Source of the DNA: JANRIG01 sp033765235
GTDB lineage: Bacteria; Bacteroidota; Bacteroidia; Cytophagales; UBA9547
Direction of reading: 5' to 3'
DNA length: 64,000 nucleotides
Assembly: GCA_033765235.1 (NCBI GenBank)
Contig: JANRIG010000023.1
Location: 186,001 to 250,000 of the forward strand
Under the pieces are notes generated by a model, which was not told the origin of the DNA, searched no databases, and was given only the letters and a program-made list of their open reading frames with translations. Below are positions 56,754-64,000 of the stretch, in pieces. Position 1 is the first letter of the stretch; each line of letters opens with the position of its first letter. Both the position numbers and the translations under genes were made by a program.

Positions 56754-57725
56754 TTACATCCCTTTATAAGCAGTAAATTTCACCACTTTATTTTCTACAG
56801 GAGGCACTGTACGAAGGTAGGTATATATGGCTCCCAAATCTGTGGTATCCATCTGTGCATACATCATCCAAGGCATCACTGTCTGAAATCCTTTGCCTAC
56901 ATCTGTAGGCTTGTAGCTGCTGTCTGCATACGATTTGAAGCGATTTATAAATTGTGATTTGCTCAAGTTTGCTATGCCTGTTTGGTGTGGAGTAATATTT
57001 GCAGACCTTACAGTGCCATTTAGCAAAGCAAACTCAAACCCACCTGCATACTCCATGCCTTTGAGCTGCTGACCTTTGTCTTGCTTGGTGTGGCACTCCA
57101 TGCAACCTGCTGCATTGGTCATGTATTTGCCGTATGCCAAGGTATCATCTTTGGATGGTAATACCGCATTTTGTGTGTTTTTTTGTGGAATGGTATTGAT
57201 AATGAAGTTCATAGGAAAAGCAGGCACAGAGGCTTCGGGGGTGTACTCTATAGGTTGCAATGTACGTATATATGCTATCACAGCTTTTACATCTTCAGGG
57301 TCTAATCCTGCATAATATTTGTAGGGCATGATAGGAAATAGTGCATGCCCATCTTTGGACACCCCGCAAGTAATGGCTCTATACAGCTCACCATCTGTCC
57401 ATGATAACACCCCGAATGGTGTAATATTTTTGGAGGTAAACTTGCCCGGAAAGCCAAATTTTTCGTCAAATAGTTCTCCTCCTTTGCCGTATGTATTCTC
57501 TATGAGCGGGGCTGCAAACTTACTCCAATCACGTGTGGAGTGGCAATCTATACATACACATACACTATGTGCAAGGTACTTGCCTCTGGCTATAACCTCA
57601 GGAGTAGATTTTATGGTAATATCAGGTGCTGCGCCCACATTAGGCAACGCAAATTTTACATAACAAAGCAGACATATTATGCCTAATACCAGTATGATTG
57701 GGATAGAAATAAGTATTTTTTTCAT
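56754..57725 (-). CDS. dihaem cytochrome c
   Basis: The 323-residue protein has an N-terminal membrane helix (ILISIPIILVLGIICLLC) and two CxxCH haem sites: CIDCH (about residue 60) and CMECH (about residue 210). Axial Met candidates lie in ALFPIMPYKYY and VMPWMMYA. It resembles the cytochrome c subunits of alcohol or sugar dehydrogenases and would move electrons in the periplasm, anchored in the inner membrane. No partner dehydrogenase is adjacent. Confidence 0.85.
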   Translation of the reverse strand: MKKILISIPIILVLGIICLLCYVKFALPNVGAAPDITIKSTPEVIARGKYLAHSVCVCIDCHSTRDWSKFAAPLIENTYGKGGELFDEKFGFPGKFTSKNITPFGVLSWTDGELYRAITCGVSKDGHALFPIMPYKYYAGLDPEDVKAVIAYIRTLQPIEYTPEASVPAFPMNFIINTIPQKNTQNAVLPSKDDTLAYGKYMTNAAGCMECHTKQDKGQQLKGMEYAGGFEFALLNGTVRSANITPHQTGIANLSKSQFINRFKSYADSSYKPTDVGKGFQTVMPWMMYAQMDTTDLGAIYTYLRTVPPVENKVVKFTAYKGM

Positions 57726-57853
57726 GGTAGATTATTTTTGTAAATGTAATATATTGTCATAAATACAATATTATTTATATATTAATAATATGTTACTAAT
57801 TAGTATAGTTCTAAAATAATATTATTATTTTTTTACATGCAATGAATTTGGTT

Positions 57854-57860
57854 TAATTTG
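57854..57860 (+). promoter_or_regulatory. candidate -7 element (TAATTTG) for dnaX, nearly leaderless
   Basis: TAATTTG, one base shorter than TAnnTTTG, ends five bases before the ATG at 57866. The same layout as aroB. Confidence 0.3.
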
Positions 57861-57865
57861 CAGCT

Positions 57866-59529
57866 ATGGACAATTTTGTAGTATCGGCTCGCAAATACAG
57901 ACCTGCCACTTTTGATACCGTAGTAGGTCAAGCGCACATAACTACTACTTTGAAAAATGCAATAAAAAAAAATCATCTGGCACAGGCTTTCTTATTCTGT
58001 GGCCCACGCGGGGTAGGAAAGACTACATGCGCACGCATACTTGCCAAAACCATCAACTGTACAGACCTTACCAATGATTATGAAGCTTGTGGTAAGTGCC
58101 ACTCCTGCTCTTCGTTTCTTTCCAATGCATCGTTTAACATACATGAGCTGGATGCAGCATCCAATAACAGTGTAGACGATATTCGCAATTTGGTAGACCA
58201 AGTAAGGTATCCCCCGCAAGATGGTAAATACAAAATTTACATCATAGATGAGGTTCATATGCTATCTTCGCAAGCATTTAATGCATTTTTGAAGACATTG
58301 GAAGAGCCACCAAAATACGCCATATTTATATTGGCCACCACAGAAAAAAATAAAATAATACCTACCATACTGTCGCGCTGTCAGATATTTGACTTTAACA
58401 GAATACAGTCACAAGATATATCAGCACACTTAGCTAAGATAGCACAAAATGAAAACATTAAGTATGATGATGAAGCACTCAGACTCATTGCCATCAAGTC
58501 TGACGGCGGATTGAGAGATGCACTTTCCATGTTTGACAGGCTCAGTACATATGCATTGGAGGGCACATTGACCTACAAAATAGTGATAGACAATTTACAT
58601 ATACTTGATTATGAATACTTTTTCGCCATCACAAATCATCTGCATATAGGCAACTTGCCTGATACTTTGGTACTATTTGATGAAATATTGCAAAAGGGCT
58701 TTGATGGTCACCATTTTCTATTAGGACTTATGGACCACCTTCGCAATGTGATGATATGCAAAGACCCCGCTACTACCAAGCTCATACAAGTATCTGAAAG
58801 CATACAAAAAAGATATGCCGAGCAGACATCAGAATTATCCATGAATTTTTTGATAAATGCTCTAAATATTTGCAACATCTTTGACATAAACTATAAAAAC
58901 AGCAAAAATCAACGGCTACATATAGAGCTGGCACTTATGAAAATAGCCAATATAAGCCACCAGTTGAAATTCACCACCTCGCTCACAGAACTGGAGGAGT
59001 TAAAAAAAAAATTAAATTAAAAATTGAAAATAAAACTATAAGTAGTGACCCAAAACCTGCTAAAAGCACCGCACTACCTACCATTGCAGACTTAAAGTCT
59101 GTATCTTATATAAAGCCAGAGGCAAATAAGCCCGAAGAAGAGTCAAATAATTATATAGACAAAGCATACACCACCGAAGAAATAGGAATGTTGATAGCAC
59201 AATATACTGCATCAATAAAAGATAGCAACATGTTGGATTATACCCTGTTTTACAAAAAAAATGTGAGGCTTCAAGAAGGAGCCATACATATAGAATTACA
59301 ATCAAGAGCTGATATGATAAGGTTTGATACTGCCAAAAGAGGGCTTTTGACATATATTAAAGAAAAAACCGGGAACATCTATCAGGCAGTACCTGTACTG
59401 AATGAGGATACTAAAACTGAAGAAAATGTATATACCCCTACTGATAAATTTAATAAAATTGCCAAAGAATATGAAATATTGCACGAACTCAAACGCAGAT
59501 TGGGGCTAGAAACAGATTATAATATATAA
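57866..59529 (+). CDS. dnaX: DNA polymerase III gamma/tau subunit, split across two frames at an A10 run
   Basis: Frame 0 encodes 384 residues to TAA at 59018-59020: Walker A GPRGVGKTT (about 46-54), the zinc site CGKCHSC with a Cys before it, the sensor region IIDEVHMLS and EEPPKYAIFILAT. It ends just after a run of ten A (59002-59011). The -1 frame is open through the run and continues from 59011 as IKLKIENKTISSD... to the stop at 59527-59529, adding 172 residues that look like a tau C-terminal domain (FYKKNVRLQEGAIHIELQ, HELKRRLGLETDYNI). The full product would be about 554 residues. The loader ATPase is the frame 0 part. The next gene follows after seven bases. Confidence 0.88.
59000..59020 (+). 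promoter_or_regulatory. dnaX slippery site: ten A followed by a frame 0 stop
   Basis: TT at 59000-59001, ten A at 59002-59011, then TTAAATTAA ending in the frame 0 TAA. A -1 ribosomal shift, or RNA polymerase adding one A, joins the frames. A single missing base in the assembly would look the same. Confidence 0.6.
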
Positions 59530-59536
59530 AAAAATC

Positions 59537-59905
59537 ATGAAGCATATTTTTACAATAAGTTTATTGATAATCTCAAATTTTTTTATGACATTGGCTTGGT
59601 ACGGTCATTTACAATTCAAGAAGATAACGTGGCTGCAATCTGCAGGGCTTGTATCTGTGATATTGATAAGCTGGTTTTTAGCACTTTTTGAGTATATTTT
59701 TCAAGTACCTGCTAATAAAATAGGTTATATTGGCAACGGTGGACCATACAATTTATTTCAACTAAAAACTATACAAGAGGTGATATCATTGGCAGTATTC
59801 AGCTTCACAGCGATATTTATATTCAAAACTGAGACATTAAAATGGAACTATGCAGTTGCATTTTTTTGCTTGGTATTGGCTGTATATTTTGTATTCAAAA
59901 AGTAA
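59537..59905 (+). CDS. DUF486/DMT-family membrane protein
   Basis: The 122-residue protein has four predicted membrane helices (about 5-25, 36-54, 78-98, 102-119) and the family's conserved WYGHLQFKKITWLQSAGLVS (about 21-40), ALFEYIFQVPANKIGY (about 52-67) and QLKTIQEVISLAVFSF. The function is not known. It follows dnaX closely on the same strand. Confidence 0.85.
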   Translation: MKHIFTISLLIISNFFMTLAWYGHLQFKKITWLQSAGLVSVILISWFLALFEYIFQVPANKIGYIGNGGPYNLFQLKTIQEVISLAVFSFTAIFIFKTETLKWNYAVAFFCLVLAVYFVFKK

Positions 59906-59916
59906 ATACTGAACAA

Positions 59917-60114
59917 GGTGTCATTTTTATATAATATGGTGGAGCCACATCAAGCGAGATTGAAGTTTGATGACTGCGGCTTATTGAGGAAAAAATGACG
60001 GTGTCATTTTTTGTAAAATATGGTGGAGCCACATCAAGCGACATTGAAGTTTGATGACTGCGGCTTATTGAGGAAAAAATGACGGTGTCATTTTTTGTAA
60101 AATATGGTGGAGCC
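59917..60114. repeat. tandem 83/84-bp repeats ending in the 3' end of ssrA
   Basis: Units begin at 59917, 60000 and 60084. Units 1 and 2 are complete (83 and 84 bp) and nearly identical; unit 3 shares the first 31 bases (60084-60114) and then runs into ssrA. Each unit carries TGGTGGAGCC, the reverse complement of the last ten bases of tmRNA, and each junction holds a hairpin of 10-bp arms (59990-60012 and 60074-60096). Confidence 0.85.
60074..60096 (-). terminator. ssrA terminator hairpin
   Basis: AAAAAATGAC and its exact reverse complement flank GGT, eight bases past the encoded CCA end of ssrA; on the minus strand it ends in a T6 run. An identical hairpin recurs at 59990-60012 in the tandem repeat. 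Confidence 0.55.
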
Positions 60115-60465
60115 GCAGGGAGTCGAACCCTGGTCCGGACACGGCAACCATAATGCCTTCTACATGCTTAGCTTCGGGTTATTTTTCGAGAATATACAGG
60201 CTCGAAGCGGCCAATATATTCCTTAGCTACTATATCTTAATCTTGCTTAATAGCATTGCAAGATGCAACTTTGATTTTCGATGCCCTTGACCCGAACCTC
60301 AAAGTAGGGTGCGGAAGGACACAAGCAGGCTAATCCTAGATTAGGCTGCGAGGGCGTAAGTTTCTTCGCCTGTTATTATTTAAGACCATTTTTGAATGGA
60401 GTAAATCTCACCTCCATGCATGCTTATACACTCAGCCACACATACCGTCAATACCGGTCGGCCCC
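60105..60465 (-). ncRNA. ssrA: transfer-messenger RNA (tmRNA)
   Basis: The 361-base RNA begins GGGGCCG and ends CGGCTCCACCA (CCA encoded). The 5' and 3' ends pair as a 7-bp acceptor stem with one G:U pair. The T-arm contains GGGTTCGACTCCC. The tag frame at 60370-60341 reads GEETYALAA followed by TAA, ending in the ALAA protease signal; Bacteroidetes tags often take the form GExNYALAA. It rescues ribosomes stalled on broken messages. It is on the minus strand, with tandem copies of its 3' flank downstream. Confidence 0.96.
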
Positions 60466-60537
60466 ATATTTTAAAGAACATTATTGTTGCTTAGGAATTT
60501 TACAACATTATTTTATGTCACAAAGTTCCTTATATTT

Positions 60538-60957
60538 CTAATACATTTCAGTCTTTGCAAAAAAGAAAGATGCTTCCATGAGCGCATTTTCATCAGAGTC
60601 TGAGCCATGTACTGCATTGGACTCTAGCGATCTCGCATACAATTTGCGTATAGTGCCGGGCTCTGCATTGGCAGGATTAGTAGCACCAATAAGCTTTCTG
60701 AAATCTGCTACTGCATTGTCTTTTTGAAGTACTAATGCTATGATATGACCCGAAGACATATAATTTTTGAGGTCATTGTAAAAGGGTCTTTCTTTGTGTA
60801 CTTCATAAAACTGACCTGCACGCTCAGGGCTAAGCGATGTCATTTTCAAAGCTTTGATAGTAAATCCTGCTTCTTCTATCATTTTTAATATAGCTCCCGA
60901 ATGCTTGTCTGTGACTGCATCCGGTTTTATCATACTAAAGGTTATATTGTTTGGCAT
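60538..60957 (-). CDS. ndk: nucleoside diphosphate kinase
   Basis: The 139-residue protein has TFSMIKPDAV (about 5-14), the segment PFYNDLKNYMSSGHIIALVL (about 58-77), and the active-site His in NAVHGSDS (about 113-120). It transfers the gamma-phosphate from ATP to other NDPs. The length is standard. A -7 element lies at 60975-60982. Confidence 0.96.
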   Translation of the reverse strand: MPNNITFSMIKPDAVTDKHSGAILKMIEEAGFTIKALKMTSLSPERAGQFYEVHKERPFYNDLKNYMSSGHIIALVLQKDNAVADFRKLIGATNPANAEPGTIRKLYARSLESNAVHGSDSDENALMEASFFFAKTEMY

Positions 60958-60974
60958 AGTAATTATATTTTTTT

Positions 60975-60982
60975 CAAAACTA
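60975..60982 (-). promoter_or_regulatory. -7 element (TAGTTTTG) for ndk
   Basis: The minus strand reads TAGTTTTG, matching TAnnTTTG, 18 bases before the ATG at 60957. Confidence 0.45.
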
Positions 60983-61029
60983 ATTAAAAAAATATGATAG
61001 CAAGTGATAATTATTTATTTCACCAAACC

Positions 61030-61287
61030 CTATAGTTGGGCTATGTAAGTAATAGTATCTCGGTTAGTGATGATTTTAGATGCCATGATAGCAATACCCA
61101 AAACCGTAATCCGTGTATTAATCCTGCCTTCCAGCAATTTCATTTCAGCAAACTTTTGTGTTCGTAGTTGTGCTATTTCTGCTTGCAGTTCGGTTTTTAC
61201 AATTCTTAAATCGGCTTTCTTTACTACTACATCATCCTCAGCTTTTTTTTCAATGTTTATATATACCGTTTCAATGGCATCGGACAA
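61030..61287 (-). CDS. small coiled-coil protein with a C-terminal hydrophobic segment
   Basis: I do not recognise a named family. The TTG-started frame of 85 residues is rich in Lys, Glu and Ala in heptads (KKADLRIVKTELQAEIAQLR, about 23-42) and ends in a hydrophobic stretch (ITVLGIAIMASKII). The same frame stays open upstream (61288 to about 61370) with coding-like sequence (STTRDIPSIWQENADI) but without any ATG, GTG or TTG. The gene may be damaged at its start, or use a rare start codon. Confidence 0.4.
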   Translation of the reverse strand: MSDAIETVYINIEKKAEDDVVVKKADLRIVKTELQAEIAQLRTQKFAEMKLLEGRINTRITVLGIAIMASKIITNRDTITYIAQL

Positions 61288-61413
61288 TATGTCAGCATTT
61301 TCTTGCCATATACTTGGTATATCTCGTGTGGTACTGTAGCGCGCATATACCTTAAAATTTATAGTAAATATACAACAATTTTACAGATATAATGTTGTAT
61401 ACATATATTAGAT

Positions 61414-61875
61414 ATGAGCAAAATCTACAGAGCGTATTACGAGCAGCACCTAAAATCTGACATAGATACTGTATGGAAATTTATTTCCAATCCTCTGAAT
61501 CTAAAGACAATAACACCGGAGTATATGAATTTTGAAGTGATAAGCGGATTAGATATAGGCACTATGTATGAAGGACAAATTATTTGTTATCGAGTATCGC
61601 CGATGCATGGTATACGCACTACTTGGGTCACGGAGATAAGCCATATGGAAAGTGGAAAATATTTTGTAGATGAGCAAAGATTTGGACCATATTCATTTTG
61701 GCATCATAAACATTTTATCAACGCGCACCCTGAAGGTGTAATGATGTACGACATAATAGACTATAAAATACCCTATGGTTGGGTAGGTGACGTAGCTAAT
61801 ATGCTTTTTGTAAGAAGGAAAATTGATGAAATATTTGAATACAGAAAAGTAGTATTAAATAATATTTTTAGTTAA
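61414..61875 (+). CDS. SRPBCC/START-like ligand-binding protein
   Basis: The 153-residue protein fits the polyketide cyclase/START-like fold: a first strand with YEQHLKSDIDTVWKFISNPL (about 9-28), KTITPEYMNFEVISG (about 31-45) and a long last helix (FVRRKIDEIFEYRKVVLNNI). The middle segment VDEQRFGPYSFWHHKHF (about 87-103) is typical of small Bacteroidetes members of the family. A hydrophobic ligand is likely but unknown. Confidence 0.8.
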   Translation: MSKIYRAYYEQHLKSDIDTVWKFISNPLNLKTITPEYMNFEVISGLDIGTMYEGQIICYRVSPMHGIRTTWVTEISHMESGKYFVDEQRFGPYSFWHHKHFINAHPEGVMMYDIIDYKIPYGWVGDVANMLFVRRKIDEIFEYRKVVLNNIFS

Positions 61876-61934
61876 AGCACGATTTTTTTTATTCTTTTAT
61901 TACTATTGCATATTAATTAAATCATATTTATTAT

Positions 61935-62936
61935 ATGTTTATCTTGCAGTCATACCCCATTTCGGTGATTTTTTGTGTCATTACCATGTTGTGTTGGGGC
62001 TCATGGGCCAATACCATGAGGCTTACACATAAAGGATGGTCATTCACGCTATATTATTGGGACTATTCCATTGGATTAGTGCTTACATCGCTATTTTTTG
62101 GATTTACATTGGGCAGCTATGGCGAGTTAGGCAGAAGTTTTGTTAAAGATTTAGGTCAAGCCCAAGTTCAATACCTATTATTGGCATTTGTCGGAGGTGT
62201 CATTTTCAATTTATCAAACATACTCATAGTAGTAGCCATTGAGATGGCAGGTATGGCCATAGCTTTTCCTATTGCAGTTGGGTTGGCACTATCATTAGGG
62301 GTAATTATCAATTATTTGGCTGCCCCTGTGGGCAATCCTACTTTGTTGTTTATTGGGCTCATATGCATTGTATTAGCTATCATACTCAGTGCATTGGCAT
62401 ACAAGCAGCTCCCTCAATCAAAAGGTGCAACCACAAAAGGCATATTGATATCCGTAATATCAGGGCTGCTCATGAGTGTGTTTTACAGATTTGTAGCAGC
62501 ATCTATGGCTACCAATGTGGCGGTACCTGAGGCAGGATTGCTCACCTCGTATTCTGCCATGTTTATTTTTACTATAGGAATTTTTTTGTCAAACTTTGTG
62601 TGGAATACATGGATGATGTATATGCCTATATATGGCGAAAAAACTACTTATCAAGCATATTTTAAGGAGGGAAATCTCAAAACACACTTAATGGGCATTG
62701 CGGGTGGCTTTATTTGGAACTTAGGGATGACATTTAACCTTATAGCAGCATCTACTGCAGGCTTTGCTATCTCTTATGGTCTTGGTCAAGGGGCCACCAT
62801 GGTGGCGGCTACATGGGGTGTATTTGTATGGAAAGAATTTAAGAATGCTCCTGCACTTGCCAATCAATATATAAGAGCTATGTTTACTATGTTTATCATT
62901 GGCTTAGGCATGATTATTATTTCAAAAGTCATATAA
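61935..62936 (+). CDS. GRP/RhaT-like sugar transporter (DMT superfamily)
   Basis: The 333-residue protein has about ten membrane helices and begins with LCWGSWANTMRLTHKGWSF (about 19-37), the hallmark of the GRP/RhaT-type sugar permeases. The second half has SVISGLLMSVFYRFVAASM and IAGGFIWNLGMTFNLIAAS. It probably carries a monosaccharide by proton symport. rhaM lies at 45019, 17 kb away, so a rhamnose link is possible but not shown. Confidence 0.8.
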   Translation: MFILQSYPISVIFCVITMLCWGSWANTMRLTHKGWSFTLYYWDYSIGLVLTSLFFGFTLGSYGELGRSFVKDLGQAQVQYLLLAFVGGVIFNLSNILIVVAIEMAGMAIAFPIAVGLALSLGVIINYLAAPVGNPTLLFIGLICIVLAIILSALAYKQLPQSKGATTKGILISVISGLLMSVFYRFVAASMATNVAVPEAGLLTSYSAMFIFTIGIFLSNFVWNTWMMYMPIYGEKTTYQAYFKEGNLKTHLMGIAGGFIWNLGMTFNLIAASTAGFAISYGLGQGATMVAATWGVFVWKEFKNAPALANQYIRAMFTMFIIGLGMIIISKVI

Positions 62937-62983
62937 TTTTGATATAGCATAACTTATATATATAATTATGGTATAAGTACATT

Positions 62984-63850
62984 ATGATGAATAAAGCTAA
63001 AAAAATATTATTTTGGTTCATAGCAATTTTGGTACTATGCTACGGTGCATTATTGGTATATATGGTAACAAACGAAACAAGCTTTGTATTTCACCCTAAC
63101 TACACTACCCGCGATGTAAAACCCCCGCATGACAGCCTGCAACTAAATTATAAATCTGTGGAAACCATCACCGAAGATGGAATAAAGCTCAAAGGCTGGA
63201 TGATATTTACTAAAGATACCATAAATACCTTCAAATGGATAATTTTTTTTCATGGCAACGCCGGCAATGTGTCAGACATGGGATACCCCGAGAGATATGC
63301 AAGGCTTAACAAAATAGGGGCTAATGTAATATGCTTTGATTATAGGGGCTACGGAGCAAGTGATGGTACTCCCTCAGAGCAAGGGCTATATAAAGACGGA
63401 GTAGCCGTGTATAATTATCTTAAATCAACCCAAAATGTGGCAGACAGCAATATAGTACTCTATGGATACTCGCTAGGGAGTGGTGTAGCTACAGAGATGG
63501 CTACAAGATTTCCTGCCAAAGCACTGATACTGGAAGGTGCATATTTATCAGTGCCTGATGTAGGGCAAGAGTTATATCCATTTATACCAGTCAACCTTGT
63601 GGCACAAAACAAGTTTGACAATAAATTAAAAATCACTAAAATTACTAAACCTGTACTATTCATACATAGCCCTGAAGATAAACAAATACCCTATGCACAT
63701 GGTCAAAAGCTCTATGAGATGGCTAATGAGCCCAAGTATTTTAGCAAAGTAAGCGGGGGGCATATAGATGCTCAACTGCAAGACATGTTTTTTTATATCA
63801 ACATAAAAAAATTTCTCACAGACATAAGTTTTTTGCAGACTGCAAATTAA
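62984..63850 (+). CDS. alpha/beta hydrolase (S33-like), membrane-anchored
   Basis: The 288-residue protein has an N-terminal membrane helix (about 7-27) and an alpha/beta hydrolase fold: oxyanion region FFHGNAGNVSD (about 88-98), the nucleophile elbow YGYSLGSG (about 160-167; Ser), the Asp in HSPEDKQIPY (about 227-236) and the His in SGGHID (about 260-265). It resembles the BEM46/YfhR-type family. The substrate is not known. Confidence 0.87.
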   Translation: MMNKAKKILFWFIAILVLCYGALLVYMVTNETSFVFHPNYTTRDVKPPHDSLQLNYKSVETITEDGIKLKGWMIFTKDTINTFKWIIFFHGNAGNVSDMGYPERYARLNKIGANVICFDYRGYGASDGTPSEQGLYKDGVAVYNYLKSTQNVADSNIVLYGYSLGSGVATEMATRFPAKALILEGAYLSVPDVGQELYPFIPVNLVAQNKFDNKLKITKITKPVLFIHSPEDKQIPYAHGQKLYEMANEPKYFSKVSGGHIDAQLQDMFFYINIKKFLTDISFLQTAN

Positions 63851-63948
63851 TAATGTAGGTAGGTATATTTGCACTTATTCAAAAAAATATAAATATATTA
63901 TTTTTAAACTGTATTATTTGATGTAAAATTGTGTCCAAATATTGTAAT

Positions 63949-64000
63949 ATGCAGATGAAAAAAATATTGATATTATTATTACTTACAAATATATATGCTT
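63949..64000 (+). CDS. start of a secreted protein, cut by the window edge
   Basis: An ATG at 63949 or 63955 opens a frame that runs off the window: a short basic start followed by KKILILLLLTNIYA, a typical signal peptide. Nothing more can be said. Confidence 0.5.
   Translation, partial: MQMKKILILLLLTNIYA

Overview
The window is AT-rich chromosomal DNA from a member of the Bacteroidetes, probably close to the Chitinophagaceae/Sphingobacteriales group. The evidence is three secreted proteins ending in type IX secretion system (T9SS) type A sorting domains, a TonB-dependent receptor with an N-terminal carboxypeptidase-like domain, an imelysin-cytochrome c peroxidase fusion, promoters with the Bacteroidetes -7 element TAnnTTTG, and a tmRNA whose tag reads GEETYALAA. 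No prophage, insertion sequence, CRISPR array or rRNA was seen. Layout: 0.1-2.9 kb holds an acetyltransferase, a small lipoprotein and a PolX-like HhH/PHP protein. 3-16.5 kb is a minus-strand surface and nutrient block: imelysin-cytochrome peroxidase, a PhoX-like T9SS protein, a haem lipoprotein, a broken nucleotidyltransferase, a 1443-residue beta-helix T9SS protein and a TonB-dependent receptor. Three promoters in this block carry TGTTAA-like repeats at an exact 11-bp period, at the same distance from the -7 element. They resemble PhoP/PhoB boxes, so the block may be a phosphate-starvation regulon. 16.5-31.3 kb holds aroB, a giant 3741-residue T9SS adhesin-like protein (11.2 kb) and an ABC exporter pair. 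31.3-34.2 kb is a minus-strand operon of a TPR protein, a phosphosulfolactate synthase-like protein and aroE. 34.7-38.5 kb has prfC and lepA. 38.5-39.1 kb is a gene-free stretch with REP-like repeats. 39-48.7 kb has a nucleoside transporter, truA, a nucleotidyltransferase, a YdeI-family protein, a rhaM-xylanase-glycosidase operon divergent from xylB, a pduO-type cobalamin adenosyltransferase, and prfB with its programmed +1 frameshift. 48.7-55.3 kb contains housekeeping genes (a TsaC/YciO-type protein, mtgA, a lipoprotein, an alkyltransferase-like protein, an mpl-type ligase, an exonuclease, a response regulator, ribH). 55.4-64 kb has a Fic protein behind four phased operator-like boxes, a dihaem cytochrome, dnaX split by an A10 slippery run, a DUF486-type protein, tandem repeats joined to the 3' end of ssrA, ssrA, ndk, a RhaT-like transporter and a hydrolase. 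The points most worth checking are the phased-repeat regulon at 7-16.5 kb, the dnaX arrangement in which the unshifted frame gives the short product, the duplicated ssrA 3' flank, the Fic operator array and the nucleotidyltransferase gene broken by two adjacent stops.
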